From positions 186,001-250,000 of the forward strand of contig NZ_CP116477.1 of assembly GCF_028335745.1 (NCBI RefSeq): 64,000 nt of DNA, read 5' to 3'. Shown here one piece after another: positions 38,201-49,933 of the stretch (its first letter is position 1; every line of letters begins with the position of its first letter). The position numbers were made by a program, and so were the translations under genes. The notes under the pieces are model-generated. The model did no database searches. It was not told the origin of the DNA and worked only from the letters and a program-made list of their open reading frames with translations. Source of the DNA: Pectobacterium sp. A5351. Its GTDB lineage: Bacteria > Pseudomonadota > Gammaproteobacteria > Enterobacterales > Enterobacteriaceae.

Positions 38201-39509
38201 ACTGGTTATTACTTCACGTAATACCGAACTGAAACTGATCGACGAATTCGGACGTACCAAAGAAAGCTATAAAGTGCCTTACGGTGCAGTGATGGCGAAG
38301 GGTGATGGCTCAGAAGTTAGCGGTGGCGAAACCGTCGCAAACTGGGATCCGCATACCATGCCAGTGGTGACCGAGGTAAGCGGCTTCATCCGCTTTGCTG
38401 ATATGATTGACGGTCAGACCATTACTCGCCAGACCGATGAACTGACCGGTTTGTCTTCTATCGTCGTTCTGGATAGCGCAGAGCGTACTGGTAGCGGTAA
38501 AGACTTGCGTCCAGCACTGAAAATCGTTGACGGCAAAGGTGAAGATGTACTGATCCCAGGTACTGATATGCCTGCTCAATACTTCCTGCCGGGTAAAACG
38601 ATTGTTCAGTTGGAAGATGGGGTGCAGATTGGTGCCGGTGATACATTGGCGCGTCTCCCTCAAGAATCCAGTGGTACCAAGGATATTACCGGTGGTCTGC
38701 CACGCGTAGCCGACCTGTTCGAAGCTCGTCGTCCGAAAGAGCCAGCTATTCTGGCAGAAATCAGCGGTATCATTTCCTTCGGTAAAGAAACCAAAGGTAA
38801 ACGTCGTCTGGTGATTTCTCCGTTGGATGGCAGCGATGCTTACGAAGAGATGATTCCGAAATGGCGTCAGCTCAACGTGTTCGAAGGTGAAGTGGTGGAA
38901 CGTGGTGACGTTGTTTCCGACGGCCCAGAATCTCCGCACGATATCCTGCGTCTGCGTGGTGTACATGCAGTAACGCGTTATATCACCAACGAAGTTCAGG
39001 AAGTTTACCGCCTGCAAGGCGTTAAGATTAACGATAAACACATTGAAGTTATCGTTCGTCAGATGTTGCGTAAAGGCACCATCGTTAACGCCGGTAGCAC
39101 GGAGTTCCTGGAAGGCGAGCAGGCAGAAGTGTCTCGCATCAAGATTGCCAACCGTCAGTTGGAAGCGGATGGCAAGATCACGGCAACATACAGCCGCGAT
39201 CTGCTGGGTATCACCAAAGCATCTCTGGCGACCGAGTCCTTCATTTCTGCGGCATCGTTCCAGGAAACGACGCGCGTACTGACCGAAGCCGCTGTTGCGG
39301 GTAAACGTGATGAGCTGCGTGGCCTGAAAGAGAACGTTATCGTGGGTCGTCTGATCCCTGCGGGTACGGGTTATGCGTACCATCAAGATCGTCTGCGCCG
39401 CCGTCAGGCAGGTGAAGCGCCAGTCGTGCCTCAGGTGAGTGCCGATGAAGCGTCTGCTAACCTGGCCGAACTGCTTAACGCAGGCTTTGGTAGCAGCGAC
39501 GACGAATAA
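35286..39509 (+). CDS. rpoC: RNA polymerase subunit beta prime
   Basis: Active-site subunit, 1407 residues as in E. coli, starting with GTG at 35286 ([18 protein letters not shown]) after GACAGGAG. The N-terminal zinc finger has Cys residues in [20 protein letters not shown]. The Mg2+-binding triad D460/D462/D464 lies in [12 protein letters not shown]. The bridge helix follows, and the second zinc site includes [19 protein letters not shown]. The in-frame 15 codons upstream lack family similarity. Confidence 0.99.
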   Translation: MKDLLKFLKAQTKTEEFDAIKIALASPDMIRSWSFGEVKKPETINYRTFKPERDGLFCARIFGPVKDYECLCGKYKRLKHRGVICEKCGVEVTQTKVRRERMGHIELASPTAHIWFLKSLPSRIGLLLDMPLRDIERVLYFESYVVVEGGMTNLERRQILTEEQYLDALEEFGDEFDAKMGAEAIQALLKNMDLEQECEQLREELTETNSETKRKKLTKRIKLLEAFVQSGNKPEWMILTVLPVLPPDLRPLVPLDGGRFATSDLNDLYRRVINRNNRLKRLLDLAAPDIIVRNEKRMLQEAVDALLDNGRRGRAITGSNKRPLKSLADMIKGKQGRFRQNLLGKRVDYSGRSVITVGPYLRLHQCGLPKKMALELFKPFIYGKLELRGLATTIKAAKKMVEREEAVVWDILDEVIREHPVLLNRAPTLHRLGIQAFEPVLIEGKAIQLHPLVCAAYNADFDGDQMAVHVPLTLEAQLEARALMMSTNNILSPANGEPIIVPSQDVVLGLYYMTRDCVNAKGEGMVLTGPKEAERVYRAGLASLHARVKVRITEEIKSIEGEVTHQTTLIDTTIGRAILWMIVPKGLPYSIVNQPLGKKAISKMLNTCYRILGLKPTVIFADQIMYTGFAYAARSGASVGIDDMVIPEKKAEIIEEAETEVAEIQEQFQSGLVTAGERYNKVIDIWAAANERVAKAMMENLSVEDVVNRDGVVEQQVSFNSIFMMADSGARGSAAQIRQLAGMRGLMAKPDGSIIETPITANFREGLNVLQYFISTHGARKGLADTALKTANSGYLTRRLVDVAQDLVVTEDDCGTHEGIMMTPVIEGGDVKEPLRERVLGRVTAEDVIKPGTADILVPRNTLLNEQWCDMLEENSVDAVKVRSVVSCETDFGVCANCYGRDLARGHIINKGEAIGVIAAQSIGEPGTQLTMRTFHIGGAASRAAAESSIQVKNKGSLKLNNAKFVMNSNGKLVITSRNTELKLIDEFGRTKESYKVPYGAVMAKGDGSEVSGGETVANWDPHTMPVVTEVSGFIRFADMIDGQTITRQTDELTGLSSIVVLDSAERTGSGKDLRPALKIVDGKGEDVLIPGTDMPAQYFLPGKTIVQLEDGVQIGAGDTLARLPQESSGTKDITGGLPRVADLFEARRPKEPAILAEISGIISFGKETKGKRRLVISPLDGSDAYEEMIPKWRQLNVFEGEVVERGDVVSDGPESPHDILRLRGVHAVTRYITNEVQEVYRLQGVKINDKHIEVIVRQMLRKGTIVNAGSTEFLEGEQAEVSRIKIANRQLEADGKITATYSRDLLGITKASLATESFISAASFQETTRVLTEAAVAGKRDELRGLKENVIVGRLIPAGTGYAYHQDRLRRRQAGEAPVVPQVSADEASANLAELLNAGFGSSDDE

Positions 39510-39549
39510 GTCTCTTTACGCTGCACTACCATGCGGTAAATAACAAAAA

Positions 39550-39577
39550 CCCCGACTATGATGGTCGGGGTTTTTTT
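39550..39577 (+). terminator. rpoBC intrinsic terminator
   Basis: CCCCGAC / GTCGGGG stem, 7-base loop, T7 run, 40 bases after rpoC. Confidence 0.96.
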
Positions 39578-39599
39578 ATGGCGGATTCCCAGCGGACGG

Positions 39600-39735
39600 C
39601 TCCATCGTAAACGACGTTTAGGCATGTCTTCCTGAAATTTTTTATAGCGCACATCCTTGTGCGCTACCTAAAGGCCGTCGCAAGCGACGTTAAAAATGTC
39701 ATCCCTGAATTTTTTGTTGTACAGTAGTGTAAAGT
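39600..39735. repeat. Structured repeat between rpoC and shiA
   Basis: Two related units, GACGTTTAGGCATGTCTTCC (from 39613) and GACGTTAAAAATGTCATCCC (from 39686), each end in CTGAA plus a T-run. Between them is a perfect hairpin TAGCGCAC / GTGCGCTA (39645-39666), and near 39674-39689 GTCGC-AA-GCGAC. The design resembles a dispersed REP-like element, but a genome comparison would be needed to prove dispersal. Confidence 0.5.
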
Positions 39736-39753
39736 AAATAGAACGGAACCGAC

Positions 39754-41151
39754 ATGGACACCTCAACTACGCCAACACTCTCACAGCCTGGCGGCTCAGT
39801 ACCTCATCAGGATGATTCAATTTCATCTGACAAAACCCTACAAACACAGTCAGTAAGCCATTCTCAGCATAAAGCGAAACGTGCCGCCTGGGGCAGCTTT
39901 GTGGGGGCCGTGGTGGATTGGTATGATTTCTTGCTGTACGGAATTGTTGCCGCCCTTGTATTTAATACCGAGTTTTTCCCGCAGATCAGCCCGACAATGG
40001 GGACGCTGGCGGCATTTGGTACGTTTGGCGTAGGTTTTCTGTTCCGTCCGCTCGGCGGTATGGTGTTTGGGCACTTTGGCGATAAGCTGGGCCGTAAGCG
40101 GATGTTGATGATCACGGTCTGGATGATGGGTATTTCCACGGCGCTGATTGGGCTGTTGCCATCGTTTGATTCCATCGGCTGGTGGGCTCCGGTGTTGCTG
40201 GTTACGCTGCGGGCAATTCAGGGATTTGCCGTCGGTGGTGAATGGGGTGGTGCAGCGCTGTTGGCGGTAGAGAATGCGCCGAAGAAGAAGAAAGCCTTTT
40301 ACAGCAGCGGGGTACAGGTTGGTTTTGGCGTCGGGCTGTTACTGGCTACAGGGTCGGTATCGCTGGTCAGTAATTTGACGACCAATGAAGAATTTATCAC
40401 CTGGGGCTGGCGTTTGCCGTTCTTGTTCAGCCTGATTCTGGTTGCGATTGCCTGGTGGGTGCGTAACGGGATGGATGAGTCTCAGGAGTTTGAGGCGAAT
40501 AAGACGCTGGGAGAAAGAGCAAACAAACTGCGTTCGTTCCCTATTATGGAAGCACTGCGCCAGCACCCGAAGGCATTTCTGCTGATTATTGCGCTACGGC
40601 TTGGCGAACTGCTGACGATGTATATCGTCACCGCATTTGCCCTCAATTACTCCACCACCCATCTTGGTCTATCGCGGGATATTTTCCTGAATATCGGGCT
40701 GCTGGTGGGGGCGATCAGTTGCGTGTCTATTCCTTTTTTTGCCTATCTGGCGGATAGCTTTGGCCGCCGTCGGATCTACGTTACCGGTGCGCTGATTGGT
40801 GCCGCGAGTGCAGTGCCCTTCTTTATGGCGCTGGAAAGCCATAACACGCTGCTGATTCTGTTCTTTGCCATCATGCTGGCGAATATTGCTCACGATATGA
40901 TTGTTAGCGTACAGCAACCGATGTTTACCGAGCTATTTGGTACGGCGTACCGCTACAGTGGAGCGGGTGTAGGTTACCAGGTCGCCAGCGTGGTCGGCGG
41001 TGGGTTTACGCCTTTTATCGCTGTGCTGCTGGTGCAGTTTATGGATGGTTCATGGCACGCGGTGGCGGCTTACCTTGCCATTGGTTGTTTGCTGTCAGCG
41101 ATTGTCGGAATGCAGATGAAAGCAAAACCGGCGGACGCTTTACCTCACTAA
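39754..41151 (+). CDS. shiA: Shikimate:H+ symporter ShiA (MFS, MHS family)
   Basis: Twelve-helix inner-membrane transporter, 465 residues (E. coli ShiA 438, with a shorter N-terminus). Strong identity to ShiA includes FVGAVVDWYDFLLYGIVAAL, FLFRPLGGMVFGHFGDKLGR (the MFS loop 2-3 signature), RAIQGFAVGGEWGGAALL and RYSGAGVGYQVASVVGGGF. The first 40 residues are hydrophilic, Ser/Thr-rich and presumably cytoplasmic. Shikimate is abundant in plants, fitting a plant-associated host. It lies between the rpoC terminator and yjiS, a place where E. coli has no such gene. Confidence 0.9.
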   Translation: MDTSTTPTLSQPGGSVPHQDDSISSDKTLQTQSVSHSQHKAKRAAWGSFVGAVVDWYDFLLYGIVAALVFNTEFFPQISPTMGTLAAFGTFGVGFLFRPLGGMVFGHFGDKLGRKRMLMITVWMMGISTALIGLLPSFDSIGWWAPVLLVTLRAIQGFAVGGEWGGAALLAVENAPKKKKAFYSSGVQVGFGVGLLLATGSVSLVSNLTTNEEFITWGWRLPFLFSLILVAIAWWVRNGMDESQEFEANKTLGERANKLRSFPIMEALRQHPKAFLLIIALRLGELLTMYIVTAFALNYSTTHLGLSRDIFLNIGLLVGAISCVSIPFFAYLADSFGRRRIYVTGALIGAASAVPFFMALESHNTLLILFFAIMLANIAHDMIVSVQQPMFTELFGTAYRYSGAGVGYQVASVVGGGFTPFIAVLLVQFMDGSWHAVAAYLAIGCLLSAIVGMQMKAKPADALPH

Positions 41152-41175
41152 TATCCCCATCGCTCTAATCCAAAA

Positions 41176-41225
41176 TGCCGATACAGATGCAGCGTCTGTA
41201 TCGGCACGTTTCTTCTGTTTTTTTG
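41176..41225. terminator. shiA terminator, probably bidirectional
   Basis: Perfect 12-bp stem TGCCGATACAGA / TCTGTATCGGCA (41176-41206), then a T-rich tail. It lies between the convergent shiA and yjiS genes and may stop both. Confidence 0.85.
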
Positions 41226-41247
41226 TCTACTGTTCTCTGCGTCGGTG

Positions 41248-41439
41248 TTATCTGAACCGATCGAGATCGCTTCGCTTCAGCCCGATATCCTTAAGTCCGT
41301 CATCGCTCATATTTCGTAGTATCTTCAGCGTTTGTGCCCTTGCCCGCCAGGCTTTCCACAAGCGGTACGGCAAAATCAGCATGAGCCAGAACGGTGACTC
41401 GCGGAACGGTTTTTGTGATCGATTCTCATGAAATTCCAT
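41248..41439 (-). CDS. yjiS: DUF1127 small protein, YjiS homologue
   Basis: 63 residues, basic. The N-terminus MEFHENR and the C-terminal DUF1127 signature LRNMSDDGLKDIGLKRSDLDRF match E. coli YjiS. DUF1127 proteins of this size have been linked to RNA binding and metabolism in other bacteria; the function here is unknown. Divergent from yjiR across a 173-base region, the same neighbour pair as in E. coli yjiS-yjiR, so the two probably moved as a unit. Confidence 0.88.
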   Translation of the reverse strand: MEFHENRSQKPFRESPFWLMLILPYRLWKAWRARAQTLKILRNMSDDGLKDIGLKRSDLDRFR

Positions 41440-41612
41440 ATTTTCCCCCTCGCCAGTGAATGATCGCTATGATGGGGCGAAAGGTATTTTCAATACAGAC
41501 TCAAAAAATCCATTTTTTTAGCATACAGATTGTGTGATATTGCATCTGAATGGTGATTTTTATTCGAATCTGTACTGGTTACTGCTGAGAATCTTGAGAG
41601 GGGATGATACTG

Positions 41613-43049
41613 ATGACGCGTTATCAACACCTTGCCGGGCTGTTAGAACAGCGGATCGAACAAGGATTGTACCAAAGTGGAGAGCGCCTGCCTTCGGTAC
41701 GGGCGCTGAGTACAGAACATGGTGTAAGCATCAGTACCGTACAGCAGGCCTACCATCTGCTGGAAACCCGGCAGTTGATTATGCCGCAGCCGCGTTCTGG
41801 ATATTTTGTTATGCCGCGTAAGGCAACGCCGCCTGTACCCGCGCTAACGCGTCCTGCCCAGCGTCCGGTTGAGATCACGCAGTGGGAATCGGTACTGGAG
41901 CTGGTGAATGTGCGTCTGGAAACGAACGTACTGAAATTTGGTAGCGGAATGCCGGATGTGAGCCAGCCGACCATCAAACCACTGTGGAAAGAGATGAGTC
42001 GTCTCTGTCAGTATCAGGATTCCCGCATCTTACAATATGACAGCGTATATGGTGTGCCTGCGCTGCGTGAACAGATTGCCCGTCTTACCGTGGACTGCGG
42101 CTGCCAACTGACGCAAGATGATATTGTGGTCACGACCGGATGTCAGGAAGCCCTATTTGTTGCCGTCCGCGCCGTTTGTCAGCCTGGCGACATCGTGGCC
42201 GTTGAATCACCCGCTTTTCCGGGCACGATGCAGATCCTTCGTGGGCTGGATATCAAAGCGATCGAGATCCCAACCGACTCTGTGACGGGGATCAGTCTTG
42301 AAGCGTTAAGACTGGCGCTGGATCAGTGGCCGATCAAAGCCGTCCTGCTGGTGCCGAGCTGTAACAATCCGCTTGGCTTCATCATGCCTGACGCCCGTAA
42401 GAAATCGCTGGTGACGTTGGCACAGCATTTTGATATCGCGATTATTGAAGATGATGCCTATGGCGAGCTGGCCTATGAGTATCCGCGTCCCCGCGCGATA
42501 AAATCATTTGATGAAGATGGACGTGTGCTGCTGTGCAGCTCGTTTTCCAAGAACCTGGCTCCCGGTTTGCGCGTCGGCTGGATTGCTCCGGGGCGCTATC
42601 TGGAGCGGGTGATTCATACAAAATACATCAGTACAGGATCGACTGTGGTGCAGCCTCAGCTAGCCGTGGCGGAATTTATTCGTAACGGACACTATCAACC
42701 TCATCTACGTCGTATGCGCGCTCAGTACAAGGCTAATCTGGATACGTTTACCTGCTGGGTACGTGAGTATTTTCCGTCCAATATTTGCGTGAGTCGTCCT
42801 CAGGGTGGCTTTCTGATGTGGATTGAACTGCCGGAATATTTTGATTCGCTCAAGCTTAGCCGTGAGGTCAGAAAAGCGGGCATACAGATAGCCGCGGGTT
42901 CGCTCTTCTCCGCCTCGGGAAAATACCGTAATTGTCTTCGGCTCAATTATGCCAATCGCTTTACGGAAGAAATGCGGGAAGGGTTGCGCATCGTGGGTAG
43001 TGAAATCGCGAAGATGATGCACACTTTTCCTGACCAGAACGTAACCTGA
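41613..43049 (+). CDS. yjiR: MocR-type GntR/aminotransferase regulator, YjiR homologue
   Basis: 478 residues from ATG 41613 (MTRYQHLAGLLEQRIEQG), 9 bases after AGAGGGG; an ATG three codons earlier has no spacing from that site. The N-terminal GntR winged helix (about 1-70, ERLPSVRALSTEHGVSISTV) joins a class I aminotransferase-fold domain. The PLP lysine is K313 in CSSFSKNLAPGLRVGW. MocR regulators sense amino-group metabolites through PLP; the targets here are unknown, but divergent yjiS is a likely one. Confidence 0.9.
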   Translation: MTRYQHLAGLLEQRIEQGLYQSGERLPSVRALSTEHGVSISTVQQAYHLLETRQLIMPQPRSGYFVMPRKATPPVPALTRPAQRPVEITQWESVLELVNVRLETNVLKFGSGMPDVSQPTIKPLWKEMSRLCQYQDSRILQYDSVYGVPALREQIARLTVDCGCQLTQDDIVVTTGCQEALFVAVRAVCQPGDIVAVESPAFPGTMQILRGLDIKAIEIPTDSVTGISLEALRLALDQWPIKAVLLVPSCNNPLGFIMPDARKKSLVTLAQHFDIAIIEDDAYGELAYEYPRPRAIKSFDEDGRVLLCSSFSKNLAPGLRVGWIAPGRYLERVIHTKYISTGSTVVQPQLAVAEFIRNGHYQPHLRRMRAQYKANLDTFTCWVREYFPSNICVSRPQGGFLMWIELPEYFDSLKLSREVRKAGIQIAAGSLFSASGKYRNCLRLNYANRFTEEMREGLRIVGSEIAKMMHTFPDQNVT

Positions 43050-43065
43050 TTATTTTTAAGGAAGG

Positions 43066-43098
43066 GCCGATACGGGTAAGGATAAGCCCCGTATCGGC
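43066..43098 (+). terminator. Hairpin after yjiR
   Basis: Perfect 11-bp stem GCCGATACGGG / CCCGTATCGGC with 11-base loop, 16 bases after yjiR. No T-run. It resembles the arm of the shiA terminator (GCCGATAC). Confidence 0.6.
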
Positions 43099-43467
43099 GG
43101 GTTGATGTGCAGAGCCGATAAGTAGCAAACAGCTCCGGCCAGCAAGCTCCGTAATCATGCTCAGGCTTGCCAACGACGCTACTGTATTCTTCGTTGCAGG
43201 CCGTGACGATAGGCCGAATGTCATGTTGCGTGGCGCTATCCTGAGAATATTGCTTTACATGTAATTCTCATTTCAGCCTGCGAGCCGCTTCGCAAATCAG
43301 GCGTATCACGCATACCGATCGCTTAAGATCTGAGATACGAGGGCTACCACGGTGCGAGGTGTCCCTGCGGGAACCTCATCACCGTGTTTCCCTCTCACTT
43401 CACGCTTAAGTGACCAATATCAGGCGCATCGCCGCGTTACCCGCTCAATGACTTATTTTTTCAGTAA
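43099..43467. other. Structured intergenic region between yjiR and thiH
   Basis: No gene is seen. The main feature is a long hairpin at 43339-43394: CACGGTG (43348) pairs with CACCGTG (43380), inside it GAGG/CCTC and TCCC/GGGA, and outside it GAGGG/CCCTC. Smaller stems occur at 43239-43266 (GAGAAT/ATTCTC) and near 43276-43302 (GCCTG/CAGGC). The chain of palindromes suggests a dispersed repeat or a stable RNA; transcription is unproven. Confidence 0.55.
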
Positions 43468-44589
43468 CTACCGGCCTAAATAACCGTCCCAGTCTTTCCA
43501 CACGGGCTGGAGGCCTGCGCGCACGATGGCCTGCGCTACGTCTTCAGGGCGTCGTGAGTCATGGGGTGAAAACTGTTCCAGTTCAGGATGGTCGTCCGCA
43601 TAGCCACCCGGTTGGGTTTTGGAAAAGGCGCTGACGTTGTTAATCGCGATAGGGATGGCATGATCGCGAAAGAACGGTGATTCGCGCGTGGAGAGCGACA
43701 GTTCAATATCCGGTGACAGTAATCGGAATGCGCAAATCACCTGCATGAGCTGGGCTTCATCCATAATCGATGCCGGTTCAATGCCGCCTGCACAGGGGCG
43801 CAGGCGCGGGAACGAGATAGAATATCGGCTTTGCCAGTAATTCTGCTGCAAGTGCAACAGGTGTTCCGCCACCATGTAGCAGTCGGTGCGCCAGCTAGTG
43901 GACAGGCCGATTAAGGCGCCCAGCCCGATCTTGTCGATCCCGGCGCGCCCGAGCCGATCCGGCGTGGCGAGCCGCCAGTGGAAATCCTGTTTTTGTCCTT
44001 TTAGATGGTGCAACTGGTAGGTTGCCGGATGATAGGTTTCCTGATAGACCATCACGCCATCCAGCCCCAGCGCTTTCAACTCGGCGTACTCGTCCTGCGA
44101 CAGCGGTTGGACTTCGATCATCAGCGAACTGAAGAGCGGCCGGATCAGCGGAAAGACGCGGCGAAAATAATCCATACCCACCTTGCGTTGGTGTTCGCCC
44201 GTCACGAGCAACAGGTGCTCAAACCCGAGTGCCTTGATAGCGGCGCATTCACGCAGGATCTCTGCCTCATCCAGCGTTTTCCGCTTGATGGGGTTGCTCA
44301 TCGAAAAGCCGCAGTAGGTGCAGTCATTAGAACACAGATTGGACAGATACAGCGGTACATAAAAGCCCACCGTATTACCGAAACGCTGACGGGTGAGCTG
44401 CTGCGCCCGTTGCGCCAGCGGTTCCAGATAAGCGCTGGCGGCGGGTGAAATGAGCGCCATAAAATCGTCACGCGTCAGGTGTGGTGCAGCAAGTGCGCGC
44501 TCAACGTCCAATGCGGTTTTACCGTTGATGCGCAGCGTCAGATCATCCCAGTCGAGCGGTTCCCAGACGGTTTGAAAATCAACGTTCAT
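43468..44589 (-). CDS. thiH: 2-iminoacetate synthase ThiH
   Basis: Radical-SAM enzyme that cleaves tyrosine to dehydroglycine for the thiazole ring. It has 373 residues (E. coli 377). The [4Fe-4S]-binding cysteines are in [12 protein letters not shown] (near residue 85). Last gene of thiCEFSGH. Its start overlaps the thiG stop by 4 bases, so translation is coupled. The thiazole branch using tyrosine is the anaerobe-compatible type found in enterics. Confidence 0.97.
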   Translation of the reverse strand: MNVDFQTVWEPLDWDDLTLRINGKTALDVERALAAPHLTRDDFMALISPAASAYLEPLAQRAQQLTRQRFGNTVGFYVPLYLSNLCSNDCTYCGFSMSNPIKRKTLDEAEILRECAAIKALGFEHLLLVTGEHQRKVGMDYFRRVFPLIRPLFSSLMIEVQPLSQDEYAELKALGLDGVMVYQETYHPATYQLHHLKGQKQDFHWRLATPDRLGRAGIDKIGLGALIGLSTSWRTDCYMVAEHLLHLQQNYWQSRYSISFPRLRPCAGGIEPASIMDEAQLMQVICAFRLLSPDIELSLSTRESPFFRDHAIPIAINNVSAFSKTQPGGYADDHPELEQFSPHDSRRPEDVAQAIVRAGLQPVWKDWDGYLGR

Positions 44590-45371
44590 CGTTCCGTTCC
44601 TTCCGTTGGCTGATACAGAAAACCGGTGAGCGGGCTGGTGGCACTGGCGACGAACTGCTTACTTCCCAGACCCGCCTGACGAGCAAGATCACCTGCCTCG
44701 ATTGCCAGTCGGAATGCGTGCGCCATCGCCACCGGATCGCGAGCAACCGCGATTGCCGTATTGACCAGCACGGCGTCGGCACCCATTTCCAGCGCGTCGG
44801 CCGCATGGCTGGGGGCACCAATGCCCGCATCGACAATCACCGGAACGCGCGCTTGTTCGATGATGATGCGGAGAAAATCACGCGTTTGCAGCCCCTGATT
44901 GGAGCCAATGGGCGCGCCGAGCGGCATCACCGCCGCGCAGCCAGCCTCTTCCAGCCGTTTGCACAGTACTGGATCGGCCCCGCAGTAAGGTAGAACCGTG
45001 AATCCTTCTTTTACCAGCTGTTCGGCGGCCTTCAGGGTTTCAATAGGGTCGGGCAGCAGGTATTTCACATCGGGGTGAATTTCCAGTTTCAGCCAGCGAG
45101 TGCCCAGCGCTTCTCGCGCCAGTCGGGCGGCAAAAATAGCTTCGTCTGCGGTTTTGGCTCCTGAGGTATTCGGCAGCAGCTTAATGCCGAGCTGGCGTAG
45201 CGGGGCGAGAATGGCATCGTTGCCGCCGTTCAGGTCAACGCGTTTCATCGCCATGGTAACTAACTGGGAACCAGAAGCCTCAAGTGCCGCCAGCATCAGT
45301 TCTGGCGTGGCGAATTTCCCGGTTCCGGTCAGCAGTCGTGAAGCTAATGTCGTATCGGCAATGTGCAGCAT
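44586..45371 (-). CDS. thiG: Thiazole synthase ThiG
   Basis: TIM-barrel enzyme that joins deoxyxylulose phosphate, dehydroglycine and ThiS thiocarboxylate into the thiazole phosphate. It has 261 residues from ATG 45371 ([20 protein letters not shown]). The Schiff-base lysine lies in WLKLEIHPD, and [15 protein letters not shown] and [20 protein letters not shown] are conserved. One base separates it from thiS; 4-base overlap with thiH. Confidence 0.97.
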   Translation of the reverse strand: MLHIADTTLASRLLTGTGKFATPELMLAALEASGSQLVTMAMKRVDLNGGNDAILAPLRQLGIKLLPNTSGAKTADEAIFAARLAREALGTRWLKLEIHPDVKYLLPDPIETLKAAEQLVKEGFTVLPYCGADPVLCKRLEEAGCAAVMPLGAPIGSNQGLQTRDFLRIIIEQARVPVIVDAGIGAPSHAADALEMGADAVLVNTAIAVARDPVAMAHAFRLAIEAGDLARQAGLGSKQFVASATSPLTGFLYQPTEGTER

Positions 45372-45372
45372 G

Positions 45373-45573
45373 TCATCCTCCCGCGATTGCCTGAAAAAGC
45401 AAAATATCATCACCGTCCTGAACCTGATGCTGTGACCAGGTGGCGTGCGGGATAATGGTCTGATTGATAGCCAGCGCCGTGCCGGGCTGGAGCCGGTTTA
45501 TCTGGCTTAGCAGCGCTTCAACCGTGATGGCCTCTGGGAATTCAAAGGGCTCATCATTCAGCGTGATTCTCAT
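45373..45573 (-). CDS. thiS: Sulfur-carrier protein ThiS
   Basis: 66-residue ubiquitin-like protein, [18 protein letters not shown]..., ending in the required diglycine (LLFQAIAGG). ThiF adenylates this tail, which then carries the thiazole sulfur. The start overlaps the thiF stop (ATGA). The frame extends 8 codons upstream inside thiF, not likely used. Confidence 0.96.
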   Translation of the reverse strand: MRITLNDEPFEFPEAITVEALLSQINRLQPGTALAINQTIIPHATWSQHQVQDGDDILLFQAIAGG

Positions 45574-46349
45574 GCTGCTCCCCCACAGACTGAGCAATGG
45601 GGGGCACGCGTGAGCTGGAGCGTGTTCCAGCTCTGCTGTTTGCCATTGAACATTCTCAGCTTGCCATCCAGCGCAGATGGCATACCTGCCAGCAGCTTGA
45701 TCGCTTCCAGTGCCTGAAGTGTGCCAATTACGCCGACCACCGGACCCAGCACGCCTGCGGTACGGCAGTTGCGTTGTGGTTCGGTCGTATCGGGATAGAG
45801 GCAGGCGTAGCAGCCAGAGTGATAAGGCGGCGTGAAGACCGCGAGCTGACCGCTGAAACCGACGGCGCTTCCGCTGATGAGTGGCTTGCCTGCGCGAAAG
45901 CAGGCGGCGTTAACCGCGTGGCGAGTGGCCATGTTGTCGCTGCAATCCAACACCAGATCGACGCGGCTGACGGCGTTATCTAGTGTCTCACCACTAAGCC
46001 TTTCAGTGAGTGCGATGGCTTCCGAGTGCGGATTTAACGCCTGTAGCTGACGCTGTGCCAGCACGGCTTTGGGTTTGTCGGTGTCGCTGGTGCGATACAG
46101 AATCTGGCGTTGCAGGTTGCTGATATGCAGTGCGTCATCGTCGGCAAGCAGCAGCGTGCCGATCCCTGCGGCAGCCAGATAGAGCGAAGCGGGCGCGCCC
46201 AGTCCACCCAGTCCGACTAGCAGAACGCAGGCGGCTTTGAGCTTATCCTGACCTTCCGGGCCAATATCTTCCAGCATGAGTTGACGGCTGTAGCGCATGA
46301 ACTCGCTATCGCTCAGTCCGGCTGGAGTAGAGTGGTGATGCGTTGCCAT
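45570..46349 (-). CDS. thiF: ThiS adenylyltransferase ThiF
   Basis: E1-like enzyme that activates the ThiS C-terminus. It has 259 residues from ATG 46349 (MATHHHSTPAGLSDSEF). The nucleotide-binding GLGGLGAPASLYLAAAGIG (about residues 44-62), DCSDNMATRHAVN, the zinc cysteines GCYACLYP and CSVCGG, and the active-site cysteine in EPQRNCRTAGVLGP are present. Overlaps thiE and thiS at its two ends. Confidence 0.96.
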   Translation of the reverse strand: MATHHHSTPAGLSDSEFMRYSRQLMLEDIGPEGQDKLKAACVLLVGLGGLGAPASLYLAAAGIGTLLLADDDALHISNLQRQILYRTSDTDKPKAVLAQRQLQALNPHSEAIALTERLSGETLDNAVSRVDLVLDCSDNMATRHAVNAACFRAGKPLISGSAVGFSGQLAVFTPPYHSGCYACLYPDTTEPQRNCRTAGVLGPVVGVIGTLQALEAIKLLAGMPSALDGKLRMFNGKQQSWNTLQLTRAPHCSVCGGAA

Positions 46350-46350
46350 G

Positions 46351-49040
<2,690 letters not shown>

Positions 49041-49097
49041 TCAGAGCAGGTATGTAGGAATACGCAGCCTTGGGCTCAATCTCAATGAGGTGCATTA

Positions 49098-49238
49098 CTC
49101 TTGTTCCCTTCGCAGGTATTAACCCGATCAGGTTCCGCGGATCCCGAATTAACGGTCTCAGCCTGTGCGCTCATAGGTTTCGTAAAACGATTGATTTCGT
49201 AAAACAAAACACGAGCACGCTAGGCACTCCGACAAGAT
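49098..49238 (-). promoter_or_regulatory. TPP riboswitch (THI element) with enlarged P3 arm
   Basis: On the minus strand the leader reads CTTGTCGGAGTGCCTA (5' side), then after about 56 bases GGCTGAGACCGTTAATTCGG, ACCTGATC, TAATACCTGCGAAGGGAACAAG. The P1 pair is CTTGT/ACAAG. In E. coli thiC the interval between GTGCC and GGCTGAGA is only a few bases. Here GCCTAGCGTGCTC can pair with GAGCGCACAGGC, making a long P3 extension whose tip contains the 11-bp direct repeat GTTTTACGAAA twice (17-bp period). TPP binding should repress thiC. Confidence 0.93.
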
Positions 49239-49240
49239 AT

Positions 49241-49259
49241 GCCCGTTTCTTAAACGGGC
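49241..49259 (-). terminator. Hairpin between rsd and the thiC leader
   Basis: GCCCGTTT / AAACGGGC with a 3-base loop, just upstream of the TPP aptamer on the minus strand. It may end rsd transcription; there is only a weak T-run. Confidence 0.5.
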
Positions 49260-49363
49260 CAATAAAACCCCTACACTGTATGTCGGCAAAACGCGGATGT
49301 CAAAGCGTGTCGCTTTTGCCTGTACAGCGTGTGGCGATGTTTTTAAATAACGTCAAATGACCG

Positions 49364-49825
49364 CTAGTTGTCGTAAACCAGACGGATCATGTTGTCTTCT
49401 AACGTAAAACGCTCTTCCAGAGCTTCACCGACGCTGGAGAGTGCCTGCTGAAATTTGAGACAGTTATCATGGTCGATGGCGGCCGCCAAATGGCTATCGT
49501 AAAACGTCATAATGTGCTGCGTGTTATTTTGCAAGGCGAGGTCGAGCTGGGTGGAAAGGGCTAAGAGCTGTTCGCTGTGTGTCGCTGCTTCATGCAGCAT
49601 CTTTTCGTATAAATGAAAGTGGCCGGTAGAAAGGTAATCCACCAGATTCTGGCAAAAATTATCCAATGCTTCTTCATCCAGAAGAGAAAGCGCTTCCTTG
49701 TTCGGCTTGATGCCAACCAGATGATAGTAAGCCACCAGAAGCTGCTTACGCGCTTGTAGCCATTGGTCGATTAACGCATTATTGCCACCAACGTATTCAG
49801 TCAGACTTTGTAGCTGGTTTAGCAT
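49364..49825 (-). CDS. rsd: Regulator of sigma D, Rsd
   Basis: Anti-sigma-70 protein that rises in stationary phase and also stimulates SpoT. It has 153 residues, all helical. MLNQLQSLTEYVGGNNALID, KQLLVAYYHLVGIKP, NFCQNLVDYLSTGHFHLYEK and AAIDHDNCLKFQQALS match E. coli Rsd (158 residues). Divergent from nudC and upstream of the thi operon, as in E. coli. Confidence 0.95.
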   Translation of the reverse strand: MLNQLQSLTEYVGGNNALIDQWLQARKQLLVAYYHLVGIKPNKEALSLLDEEALDNFCQNLVDYLSTGHFHLYEKMLHEAATHSEQLLALSTQLDLALQNNTQHIMTFYDSHLAAAIDHDNCLKFQQALSSVGEALEERFTLEDNMIRLVYDN

Positions 49826-49933
49826 CGTTGACTCCGTGAAGGGTAAGAAATAACTGAAATCCCAGTTATAAAACTTATGTAATCACTCTGAATGTAAAAT
49901 GCCAGTGAAGTGGCAGTGGAGCAATAAAAAGAT

